From Alistipes sp. (GTDB lineage Bacteria; Bacteroidota; Bacteroidia; Bacteroidales; Rikenellaceae): a stretch of 64,000 nucleotides of DNA. Shown piece by piece: positions 8,395 through 15,727 of this stretch. The notes under the pieces were generated by a model. That model saw only the letters and a program-made list of their open reading frames with translations, was not told where the DNA came from and searched no databases. The stretch covers positions 1 to 64,000 of the forward strand of contig JAFVIB010000001.1 in assembly GCA_017474235.1 (NCBI GenBank), written 5' to 3'. The position numbers were made by a program, and so were the translations under genes. How positions within the stretch are numbered: the stretch's first letter is position 1; each line of letters opens with the position of its first letter.

Positions 8395-9302
8395 AGCTCA
8401 ATTCTCTCTATTGCCTCGCGCAGATGGTCGGGGTTGAGGTGTGTATATATCTCTGTGGTGGTGATATTTTCGTGTCCGAGCATATCCTGTACCTGTCTGA
8501 TGCTCGCGCCACCGGCAAGCAGATGGGTGGCAAAGGAGTGGCGGAAGGTGTGGGGACTGACACGCTTAGTGATACCGGCATCCTCTGTGGCTTGGCGGAT
8601 AATATTGAACACCATAACGCGGGAGAGCTTTGTGCGGCGGTTACTCAGAAAGAGGTACTGCTCGCCACGGCTCTTGGATGCTCGACCCTCCTCCTCTTTG
8701 CGGTCGTCAAGGTAGCGCATAACAAACTCTTGAGCCACGCGACCGATAGGAACAAGGCGTTGCTTACTGCCCTTACCCAAAACTCTTATGTAGCCCTCGC
8801 CGAAGAAGAGGTCGTTCAGCTTGAGTGTGATAAGCTCCGAGACGCGCAGACCGCAGGAGTAGAGCAGCTCTAACATAGCCCTGTCGCGGCGACCCTTGAC
8901 TGTATTCGTGTCGATACTGCCGATAATCTGTTCGACTTCGGCTATCGAGAGTGTGTCGGGGAGTGTGCGGCTGCTCTTTGGTGCGGCGATAAACTCTGCC
9001 GGAGAACTCTCGATTTTATCGATAAGGAGCAGATAGTTGAAAAAGCTTTTTATGCCACTCAGAACACGGGCTTGTGACGACTTTTTATGTTCTTTCTCGT
9101 GCAAATGAACTAAAAATCGCTCAATCATATACTCCTCAACAGCGGTCGGAGTGACATCGTACATTCGCAGCACAAAGTTCTCAAAAACCGTAATGTCACG
9201 GATGTATGCCTCAACACTATTCTCCGATAGATTCTTCTCCAATCGGATATAAGTCTTGTATGCCTGTATGGTTTTATTCCACTTTTCGCTGTTTTGTGCC
9301 AT
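8391..9302 (-). CDS. xerD: tyrosine recombinase XerC/XerD family
   Basis: Chromosome dimer resolution recombinase, 303 aa. It has an N-terminal SAM-like core-binding domain (about 10-95) and a C-terminal catalytic domain with the R-K-H-R-H-Y set: R in GLRVSELI, HTFRH, GHENI and the nucleophile Tyr in IYTHL. The length and pairing with recO suggest the housekeeping enzyme, not a phage or transposon integrase. Whether it is XerC or XerD cannot be settled without a tree. Its promoter region is shared divergently with prmA; a minus-strand TATCTTCG is -7-like. Confidence 0.9.
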   Translation of the reverse strand: MAQNSEKWNKTIQAYKTYIRLEKNLSENSVEAYIRDITVFENFVLRMYDVTPTAVEEYMIERFLVHLHEKEHKKSSQARVLSGIKSFFNYLLLIDKIESSPAEFIAAPKSSRTLPDTLSIAEVEQIIGSIDTNTVKGRRDRAMLELLYSCGLRVSELITLKLNDLFFGEGYIRVLGKGSKQRLVPIGRVAQEFVMRYLDDRKEEEGRASKSRGEQYLFLSNRRTKLSRVMVFNIIRQATEDAGITKRVSPHTFRHSFATHLLAGGASIRQVQDMLGHENITTTEIYTHLNPDHLREAIERIEL

Positions 9303-9347
9303 ATATTTATTAAATTTGCAGAGCGAAGATACAAAATTTTACATAAT

Positions 9348-10175
9348 ATGAACTATGTTGAGCTAAATATTTCTGTGCCGAGTGCAGAGATTGCCGAGAT
9401 TTTGACGGCTGAACTCTCCGAATTGCCATTTGACAGCTTTGTGACTGAGAAGGGCGTGCTGAAGGCATATATCCCTCAAGATGCTCTGGTCGATTGCAAA
9501 GAGGAGGCTGACCAAATTCTTGCACAGTATAGTGTGTCGGACTGTCGTTATGTGCAGATTGAGGCGCAAAATTGGAATGCGTTGTGGGAGAGTAATTTCG
9601 AGCCGGTAGATGTGGATGGCAGGGTGATGATTCGCGCGCCATTTCATACCCCAAGCCCTACAACGGAGTTTGAGATTGTAATTATGCCGAAGATGTCGTT
9701 TGGAACGGGTCATCACGCAACAACAAAGATGATGGTGCAGATGATTCTCAATATCGACCTGAAGGGTAAGCGCGGTCTTGATATGGGTAGCGGAACAGGT
9801 GTGCTTGCTATCGCTGCCTGCAAGTGTGGCGCAGAGGCGGTAGATGCCGTCGATATTGATGACTTTGCTTTTGAAAACTGTATTGAAAATATTGCAACAA
9901 ATGGCGTAGCCGAGCGTATAACTCCGATGCTTGGCGATGTGAGGGCAATAGCGGGTCGTAAGTACGACTTTATCCTTGCCAATATCAACCGCAATATACT
10001 GCTTGGCGATATGGATGCATACCTAAAGAGTCTAAATGAGGGTGGTCAAATCCTCTTTAGCGGATTCCTTGACAACGATGTTGAGGCTATGGTTGCAGCT
10101 TGCACAGCCAGAGGGTTGAAACTCAATCTTGAGCGTCATATTGGAGGTTGGGCAGCTCTCGGGTTTTTATCGTGA
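9348..10175 (+). CDS. prmA: ribosomal protein L11 methyltransferase
   Basis: SAM-dependent trimethylation of ribosomal protein L11. The 275-aa protein has an N-terminal substrate-recognition domain (1-110) and a Rossmann methyltransferase domain: FGTGHHATT, the SAM-binding MGSGTGVLAI (about 147-156), VDIDDFA, and NINRNILL in place of the usual NPPY-like motif. The start is the Met of MNYVELN (9348), not the upstream TTG/ATG codons that overlap the recombinase gene. Confidence 0.92.
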   Translation: MNYVELNISVPSAEIAEILTAELSELPFDSFVTEKGVLKAYIPQDALVDCKEEADQILAQYSVSDCRYVQIEAQNWNALWESNFEPVDVDGRVMIRAPFHTPSPTTEFEIVIMPKMSFGTGHHATTKMMVQMILNIDLKGKRGLDMGSGTGVLAIAACKCGAEAVDAVDIDDFAFENCIENIATNGVAERITPMLGDVRAIAGRKYDFILANINRNILLGDMDAYLKSLNEGGQILFSGFLDNDVEAMVAACTARGLKLNLERHIGGWAALGFLS

Positions 10176-10192
10176 TAGTGGCGCATTTCCAT

Positions 10193-10257
10193 CGGCTAAC
10201 TAAAAATCCAACAAAGGGCAGTACACTCAGTACAGCCCTTCGTTGTCTTTTTAGCCG
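10193..10257. terminator. long hairpin 3' of prmA
   Basis: CGGCTAA (from 10193) pairs with TTAGCCG (to 10257), with further internal pairings AAAAA/TTTTT, CAAC/GTTG, AGGGC/GCCCT and GTAC/GTAC. It is an unusually long (65-nt), interrupted stem placed as a terminator. Confidence 0.65.
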
Positions 10258-10570
10258 AGCCTTGTAAATGCCCCACTCTGACGATAAAATGGTGCAAGGA
10301 ATGGGCGGAGTGCAATCTCTGACGATAAAATAGGTGCAAAGTGTGAGCATAGTGCTGTTGGAAAATTACCCGAGCGTTGGCTCATCTTTGATGACCCTTC
10401 ACTGCTTCGCCTCGGCAATATCAGTCGCAGTGCAAGCACTCCAAAAGCCGAAATTGAAAATCTGTGAGCAAGCTCCCGCTTTCAATTCTCGTCTTTTGCA
10501 CCTACGGTGTGCGACTGCTGCTCCTCTCGGCTTAATCGCAGCGTTGTATTTGCACTATTTTGATAATTAG
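10258..10570. repeat. noncoding intergenic repeat region
   Basis: No credible gene. It contains two copies of CTCTGACGATAAAAT(A)GGTGCAA (10276-10297 and 10317-10339) and a 23-bp sequence GCGTTGTATTTGCACTATTTTGA (10541-10563) that recurs exactly at 62774-62796. The inverse relation of GGTGCAA and TTGCACTATTTT suggests one palindromic repeat family. Confidence 0.6.
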
Positions 10571-10661
10571 ATCGGTGTCAAACTGCAACCTTTATGTTTG
10601 TTTCTTGAAAAATGATATCTAATCGCAATTTGTTATGCATAGTCATCTTTTAATATGGGAA

Positions 10662-10693
10662 TTTGCAGATTTGTCGAGATAATATTATTTTTG
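10662..10693 (+). promoter_or_regulatory. promoter of structured leader and small HTH gene
   Basis: TTTG (10662-10665), a 20-nt spacer, and TATTTTTG (10686-10693). It implies a transcript with a leader of about 225 nt before the ATG at 10924. Confidence 0.6.
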
Positions 10694-10785
10694 TACAACT
10701 AATACTGAAAAGACAAAATAGAAAAGAGTATTTTTTAGAGGAAATTTTACATACTAAGCGCATCGGCTTATTCTTGCAACTGAAA

Positions 10786-10881
10786 ATTGGACACTTTCAA
10801 ATGTAACTAGGAATGATTGTCGATGCTCGTGCTCTATTTCGGCACGGGCATTCTTATATCTAGTTATGTGGGTCGTCCAAT
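10786..10881 (+). other. structured 5' leader of the HTH gene
   Basis: ATTGGAC (10786-10792) pairs with GTCCAAT (10875-10881), and inside is the hairpin ATGCTCGTGC/GGCACGGGCAT near 10823-10850. The CTAG segments at 10807 and 10860 may extend it. It could be an RNA switch or protein-binding leader; it matches no family I recognise. Confidence 0.5.
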
Positions 10882-10923
10882 ACCCCAGTTGCGGATAGAG
10901 TTTGTCCGTGTTTTGTTTTGTGT

Positions 10924-11151
10924 ATGGTCCATATTGGGGAGTTGATTAAAGAGGAGTTGTATCGCCAACAGCGTACGGTAAGTTGGTTTGCTCGTAATCT
11001 ATATTGTGAGCGAACAAATGTCTATTCTATATTTAAACGAAGAAGTTTGGATACAGATATGCTGTTGCGTATATCAAGATTGTTACAACATGACTTTTTT
11101 CAAGAATACTCAAACGAATTAGATGTAGAAAATAATTCAACAAATATGTAG
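10924..11151 (+). CDS. small XRE-like helix-turn-helix protein
   Basis: A 75-aa protein starting MVHIGELIKEEL. The pattern (GELIKEEL, WFARNLYCERTNVYSIF, MLLRISRLL, DFFQEYS) is that of the short XRE-like HTH proteins common in Bacteroidetes. It would bind DNA, target unknown. The ATG at 10924 is preferred over the in-frame TTG at 10918. More AT-rich than the housekeeping genes. It is preceded by a long structured leader and followed by a separately promoted lipoprotein gene. Confidence 0.75.
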   Translation: MVHIGELIKEELYRQQRTVSWFARNLYCERTNVYSIFKRRSLDTDMLLRISRLLQHDFFQEYSNELDVENNSTNM

Positions 11152-11196
11152 AAATCTATTCCACAATAAAGTCGAGGAGGGGTGAATTATAGTTTC

Positions 11197-11204
11197 TAAC
11201 TTTG
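11197..11204 (+). promoter_or_regulatory. -7 box for the small lipoprotein gene
   Basis: TAACTTTG, 48 nt before the ATG at 11252. No good -33 element is visible at the usual spacing. Confidence 0.5.
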
Positions 11205-11251
11205 TGCCGACAAAACATTAATTTTTTATTAACCCTTAAAAAAGAGAAGTT

Positions 11252-11602
11252 ATGAAACTTTTAAAATGGATTTTACCGTTAGTTGCGGTTATTATGGTGG
11301 GCTCTGCCGTAACAAGTTGTACAAAGGAGAGTGGTGATGACAAGAAAACAGAAACAAATTCGATTGTTGGAACTTGGGTTTGTATAGATGAGAGTGATTG
11401 GACTTTTACATTTATGTCTAATGGCTCATTTAGAGAGGAAGATGTAGATTCAGATGGCTATAAAGCAGTTTATACAGGTGCATACGAGTATGAGGATGGA
11501 GTAGTCACTTTGTACTATAATGATGCAGAAGGAGAGATTGATGTTGCCTCTATATCGGGCAATACAATGACATATTATGGCGATATTTTTAAGAAAAAAT
11601 AG
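11252..11602 (+). CDS. small lipocalin-like lipoprotein
   Basis: A 116-aa protein with an SPII signal (lipobox VTSC, Cys about 24) followed by an acidic linker and a beta-rich domain starting IVGTWVC. The I.GTW opening and the GTW...F...G.F...Y.V....L pattern are typical of lipocalin-like Bacteroidetes lipoproteins. The precise function is unknown. The gene is followed by a strong terminator. Confidence 0.75.
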   Translation: MKLLKWILPLVAVIMVGSAVTSCTKESGDDKKTETNSIVGTWVCIDESDWTFTFMSNGSFREEDVDSDGYKAVYTGAYEYEDGVVTLYYNDAEGEIDVASISGNTMTYYGDIFKKK

Positions 11603-11623
11603 GTATATCAATAGTATGGTAGT

Positions 11624-11660
11624 ATGGGCTCTCAAACTATTTGAGAGCCCATGTTGTCTT
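11624..11660 (+). terminator. terminator of lipoprotein gene
   Basis: ATGGGCTCTCAAA (11624-11636) pairs with TTGAGAGCCCAT (11641-11652), followed by GTTGTCTTTTT. Confidence 0.88.
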
Positions 11661-11686
11661 TTTAGAAAATGAAAAATCGACCTTCG

Positions 11687-11719
11687 TTGAACAACATAAC
11701 AAAATAATTACTACCTTTG
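11687..11719 (+). promoter_or_regulatory. promoter of the cobalamin riboswitch operon
   Basis: TTG at 11687-11689, a 22-nt spacer, and TACCTTTG at 11712-11719, immediately 5' of the riboswitch aptamer. Confidence 0.7.
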
Positions 11720-11720
11720 C

Positions 11721-11904
11721 AGTGCAGATGGTTCTTTAGGCTGTTCGAACAGCCGAAGTGAAAAGGAAATCCGGTGAGAATCCGGAACAGTACCTGCTGC
11801 TGTAAGTTCCTCTCCCTTTGGGAGATACAAGTTTTGGGCAATAAGCCACTGAGAAATCGGGAAGGCGCACAAATCGGAACAAGTCAGAAGACCTGCCTCT
11901 GTGC
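11721..11904 (+). promoter_or_regulatory. cobalamin (B12) riboswitch aptamer
   Basis: The conserved B12-box elements are visible in order: AAGTGAAAAGGAAATCCGG with GAGAATCCGGAACAGT (11756-11791), CCTGCTGCTGTAAG, the GCCACTGAGAAATCGGGAAGGC core (about 11844-11865), and GTCAGAAGACCTGCCT near the 3' end. The aptamer binds adenosylcobalamin or related corrinoids. The downstream terminator hairpin indicates transcriptional control, and the operon encodes B12 uptake proteins. Confidence 0.95.
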
Positions 11905-11997
11905 TATATGATTTTTGACCCGCAGGATAACGGGTGGGAGTCAGAACAGCTCGTGGCAGATTGGTGCACAAGTCGTAGCCGTAGAGAGTTTTGATAC

Positions 11998-12032
11998 AAC
12001 ACTGCAATCCGAAGGGTCGCAGTGTTTTTTTT
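11998..12032 (+). terminator. riboswitch-controlled terminator
   Basis: AACACTGC (11998-12005) pairs with GCAGTGTT (12019-12026) followed by a T run, located after the aptamer and before the first small gene. It is likely formed in the corrinoid-bound state. Confidence 0.8.
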
Positions 12033-12059
12033 ATTAACTAACTTAATTCTTTACAGGTT

Positions 12060-12164
12060 ATGAAGAGAAAGTATCAATCGCCGGCAGTCGAAACTACTGT
12101 CACAGAAGTAGAGGCAGGATTTGCCATTTCACAACAGAAACCCGCAGATTGGGAGGACCTTTAA
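12060..12164 (+). CDS. 34-aa conserved-type small protein at head of B12 operon
   Basis: ATG at 12060 to TAA at 12164 encodes a 34-aa peptide beginning MKRKYQSPAVE, with an acidic stretch (VTEVEAG) and ending DWEDL. Short peptides of this style (M-K-basic-Y-x-x-P-x-V-E ... acidic/Trp tail) often precede surface lipoprotein genes in Bacteroidales; I recall the pattern but no function. It lies between the riboswitch terminator and the first lipoprotein gene, whose ATG is 14 nt downstream of its stop, so it may act in translation coupling. Confidence 0.6.
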   Translation: MKRKYQSPAVETTVTEVEAGFAISQQKPADWEDL

Positions 12165-12178
12165 CACGATGTAGTGCT

Positions 12179-13705
12179 ATGAAAAAGATTTTTGCAATTA
12201 TCGCTACATTGGTTTTGGCTGCCTCTTGTAGCACAAATGAGGATGTTAATTATACAACATCGCGTGTACTGAAGGGTTATTGTTCAATTGAATCTCGTAC
12301 ACAATTTGAGACTCCGACTCAAAGTCAAATTCCATTCTCTTGGAGCGCAGGCGACTACATTTGGGTTGGTACAGTGCAGAGTAATCCTATTGCTGAGGCT
12401 TGCAAGAGCGCAAGCTTCGACTTTGGAGCAAATACGCCGTCGGTTGTAGGCAACTACAATGTATTTTACAATATGACAGGCACGGATAAGACCGCCAAAG
12501 TCCTTGCTGAGCAGACTGCCGATGGCAATTTGGGTAATGATGGAGACTTCGGCTATGCTGTAGCCGATGAGTTTGATACCTTTGTTCTTGAGCACAAGGT
12601 TGCCTATCTTTGGTTTGACACTACAAGTGAGGACATTACAGAGAGGCTCGTATCTATCAAGGTGACAGCAGAAGAGGGCTTTGCTCTTGCCGGCGAGAGG
12701 GTGTTTAACTTTGAGAGTAAAGAGTGGGCAGAGGATGTTACCGACGCCTCTAACAGCATCACTCTTAAGTTTGGCGAAGGCGTAGTGCTGAGCGAGGCGA
12801 ATGAGGGCGTATTTGCCGCAATGGTCACCTATCCTGCCGAGGTGGGAGGCACAGAGCTGACTGTTGTCTATACATTTGCCGACGGTAGAACCTTTACAGA
12901 GGTTAAAACTCCGTCAAAAGATTTTGCAGTCGGTGCTGCTCGCCGCATTGCTACCAACATTGCTGCCGAGGATTTGGTTGCCCCTGCTCCTCAATATCAG
13001 TTGCGCACATTGACATTCGAGGGGGATTATTGGGTCTCTATGATTGACTCTATGCAGTATGGCGGAGACCTTTTATATTCTAACGGGATGGAGTATAGTT
13101 GGGTTGATAGTAATAACACCAATTTATCACACTCGTTTACAACTCCTTATTGGACCGGCGGTCATGCGATATCTAACTATGTGATAGAGGATTACTCGAC
13201 CCTGCCTGATGGATATGATGGGTGGTACGAACTACAACTTGCTACACCAATTGGTGGTAATGGCGGCTCGGCAAACTTCTGTGTACATAACGGGTATAGC
13301 GACTTTTTCAACGAGCAAATTTATGATGCAACTCTTCAAGGTTTTGAGTTTACCGACGGGGTAGAGCGAGTTATTGACCATATGTATATAGCAAATACTT
13401 GCTATGTGCTCAACTCGCTTACATACGGCGATGGGTTTGCTCCGGCAGCAACAGAAGAGACGCTCTTTAAGGTTATCGCTTATGGTTACGATGCTGAGGA
13501 TAGTCTGACAGGTAGTTGTGAGTTTGTCCTCTGCCAGGGAACAGATATAGTAACTGATTGGCAGAAGTGGGAGCTTAGTGCGCTTGGCAAGGTTGCAAAG
13601 GTGGTGTTTAATTTTATGCCGAGCAGTGATTTGGTAGGCGGCTATGGAATGAATACTCCGGCATATTTTGCCTACGATGATGTAGCAGTGAGATTTGAAG
13701 AGTAA
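12179..13705 (+). CDS. surface lipoprotein, DUF4465-like, candidate B12-binding
   Basis: A 508-aa lipoprotein with lipobox LAASC (Cys about 17). Residues about 30-270 form a Bacteroides-type N-terminal region (fimbrillin-like look: SRTQF, FSWSAGDYIWV, TFADGRTF). Residues about 280-506 resemble DUF4465: LTFEGDYWVSMIDS, GGDLLYSNGMEYSWVD, YWTGGHAISNY, and the C-terminal FNFMPSSDLVGGYGMNTPAYFAYDDVAV. DUF4465-type lipoproteins occur in Bacteroidetes B12 loci, and some surface lipoproteins there (BtuH) bind corrinoids. The BtuH assignment is inference from context. The start is the Met of MKKIF. Confidence 0.72.
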   Translation: MKKIFAIIATLVLAASCSTNEDVNYTTSRVLKGYCSIESRTQFETPTQSQIPFSWSAGDYIWVGTVQSNPIAEACKSASFDFGANTPSVVGNYNVFYNMTGTDKTAKVLAEQTADGNLGNDGDFGYAVADEFDTFVLEHKVAYLWFDTTSEDITERLVSIKVTAEEGFALAGERVFNFESKEWAEDVTDASNSITLKFGEGVVLSEANEGVFAAMVTYPAEVGGTELTVVYTFADGRTFTEVKTPSKDFAVGAARRIATNIAAEDLVAPAPQYQLRTLTFEGDYWVSMIDSMQYGGDLLYSNGMEYSWVDSNNTNLSHSFTTPYWTGGHAISNYVIEDYSTLPDGYDGWYELQLATPIGGNGGSANFCVHNGYSDFFNEQIYDATLQGFEFTDGVERVIDHMYIANTCYVLNSLTYGDGFAPAATEETLFKVIAYGYDAEDSLTGSCEFVLCQGTDIVTDWQKWELSALGKVAKVVFNFMPSSDLVGGYGMNTPAYFAYDDVAVRFEE

Positions 13706-13708
13706 TAT

Positions 13709-14638
13709 ATGAGAGTTTACAGACTATTTTTTACAGCTATGCTGGCAGTGGTGGTTTCGTCTTGCAATATAGACGAGACCATCACCGCGCCGGATGTTGA
13801 CAAGTACTATCGAGCAGCGACAGCAGGCTCTTTGATGCAGTGGAGCGAGGTGTTTGAGTACACACCTGCGCCCGGGCAGTTTATTGGCGACACAAAGACA
13901 GGTGGTTTTACAGGCGAGGAGCGTAGCGCAGCAGATGCGGTGGCGTATGCAGAGAGGCGTTTGGCGGCTAAAAGTTATGTGTCACTCGGTGGCTTTGGCG
14001 GTTATATAGTTGTAGGCTTTGACCACAGTATTGATAATAATGAGGGTTACGACTTTGCCGTGCAGGGCAACTCGTTTGACGGCTCATCAGAGCCCGGAGT
14101 TGTGTGGGTGATGCGTGACGAGAACGGAAATGGTCAGCCCGATGATACTTGGTATGAGTTGGCAGGCTCGGAGACAGGCAAGACAGAAACAATTCAAAAC
14201 TATGCCGTGACATACTATCGCCCAAGCGAGCCGATGCAGCCCGTACAGTGGACGGACAATCAGGGTAATAGTGGCGAGATAGACTATCTCAAACAATTCC
14301 ATAAGCAGGACTACTACTATCCGGCGTGGATAGAGGCTGATAGTTACACTCTTACAGGCACAATGCTCAAAGCTCGTAACTATGACAAGTTTGGCAATGG
14401 TGCAATGTGGGTGCAGCCGGCTTACGATTGGGGTTATGCCGACAATGCAAGTACGATAGATTGTGCCAAAGAAAATAAAGCTGTCAATACATTTGACATC
14501 TCGAAGGCTATTGATGCTTCGGGTAATACTGTGGCACTCAACTATATAGACTTTGTAAAGGTTCAGACCGCCTGCAATACAAAGAGTGGCAGATTGGGAG
14601 AGAATTCGACAGAGATTTTTGATATTTACGATTTGTAA
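13709..14638 (+). CDS. cell-surface lipoprotein of the B12 uptake operon
   Basis: A 309-aa lipoprotein with lipobox VVSSC (Cys about 19). The rest has a beta-rich look with FGGYIVVGFDHSI, a DENGNGQPDDTWYEL calcium-binding-like loop (about 137-151) and a C-terminal NYIDFVKVQTA motif seen in Bacteroidetes surface proteins. The exact role is unknown; being between the DUF4465-like gene and btuG under one riboswitch suggests a corrinoid-capture accessory. It starts 3 nt after the previous stop. Confidence 0.7.
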   Translation: MRVYRLFFTAMLAVVVSSCNIDETITAPDVDKYYRAATAGSLMQWSEVFEYTPAPGQFIGDTKTGGFTGEERSAADAVAYAERRLAAKSYVSLGGFGGYIVVGFDHSIDNNEGYDFAVQGNSFDGSSEPGVVWVMRDENGNGQPDDTWYELAGSETGKTETIQNYAVTYYRPSEPMQPVQWTDNQGNSGEIDYLKQFHKQDYYYPAWIEADSYTLTGTMLKARNYDKFGNGAMWVQPAYDWGYADNASTIDCAKENKAVNTFDISKAIDASGNTVALNYIDFVKVQTACNTKSGRLGENSTEIFDIYDL

Positions 14639-14650
14639 AATTTGGATATA

Positions 14651-15727
14651 ATGAGCAGTCCTCGACATATATTTCGATTGGTTGTTGCCATAATTCTATC
14701 TATTGCGGCTATGCAGAGCTGTATGAAGTGGGAGTATGGCATAGTCGAGGAGTTTAGGGTAACAGAGTCGGGGCTGTTCATCTCCAATGAGGGCAATTTT
14801 CAATACGGCAACGCCTCGCTGTCGTTCTATAATCCCGCGACAAAGGTTGTGGAGAATGAGGTGTTTAACCGTGCCAACGGAATGAAACTCGGCGATGTGG
14901 CGCAGAGTATGATAATCCGTGACGGCATAGGCTGGATTGTGGTGAATAACTCTCATGTGGTCTTTGCTATCGACATCAACACCTTCAAAGAGGTTGGACG
15001 AATAGTAAATCTGACATCGCCACGATATATACACTTTGTCTCTGACCAAAAGGCTTATATTTCACAGCTTTGGGACAATCGTATATTTATTGTAAATCCG
15101 CAGAGGTTTGAGATTACGGGTTATATCGAGTGTCCGGATATGACTATGGAGAGCGGCTCGACGGAGCAGATGGTGCAGTATGGGGATTATGTATATGTGA
15201 ACTGTTGGTCGTACCAAAATCGAATACTCAAGATTGATACGCGGACAGATACGGTTGTAGATCAGTTAGAGGTGGGTATTCAGCCGACATCGCTGGCGTT
15301 AGACTGCAACGGTAAGTTGTGGACCGTTACCGATGGCGGTTATGAGGGCTCGGTATATGGTTATGAGGCTCCGGCATTGTGTAGAATAGATGCCGAGAGT
15401 TTTAAGGTTGAGCAGAGGTTTGAGTTTAGACTCGGAGATGACCCGTCGGAGGTGCAGTTGAACAGCCGAGGGGATACGCTGTATTGGATTAATGATGATA
15501 TTTGGGCTATGGATGTGGCGGCAGAGAGTGTGCCGACAAAGCCTATAATTTCATCGCGCGGAACTATCTATTATGGGCTTACGGTATCTCCCGAAAATGG
15601 AGATGTCTATGTTGCCGATGCTGTGGACTACACGCAGCAGGGTATGATATACCGTTACTCGGCAGAGGGAGAGTTGTTGGATGAGTTTTATGTGGGTATA
15701 ATCCCCGGGGCATTCTGTTGGAAATGA
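14651..15727 (+). CDS. btuG: BtuG-type surface cobalamin-binding lipoprotein
   Basis: A 358-aa lipoprotein (lipobox AMQSC) with a YncE/DUF5074-like beta-propeller repeat pattern: VTESGLFISNEGNFQYGNASLSFY, INTFKEVGRIVNLTSPRYIHF, NCWSYQNRILKIDTRTDTVVDQLEVGIQPTSLALD (all as separate short blades). BtuG proteins of Bacteroides bind B12 with very high affinity at the cell surface and sit on BtuB as a lid. The ATG at 14651 is chosen over the in-frame TTG at 14642. The stop overlaps the btuB ATG (ATGA), indicating coupling. Confidence 0.88.
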   Translation: MSSPRHIFRLVVAIILSIAAMQSCMKWEYGIVEEFRVTESGLFISNEGNFQYGNASLSFYNPATKVVENEVFNRANGMKLGDVAQSMIIRDGIGWIVVNNSHVVFAIDINTFKEVGRIVNLTSPRYIHFVSDQKAYISQLWDNRIFIVNPQRFEITGYIECPDMTMESGSTEQMVQYGDYVYVNCWSYQNRILKIDTRTDTVVDQLEVGIQPTSLALDCNGKLWTVTDGGYEGSVYGYEAPALCRIDAESFKVEQRFEFRLGDDPSEVQLNSRGDTLYWINDDIWAMDVAAESVPTKPIISSRGTIYYGLTVSPENGDVYVADAVDYTQQGMIYRYSAEGELLDEFYVGIIPGAFCWK

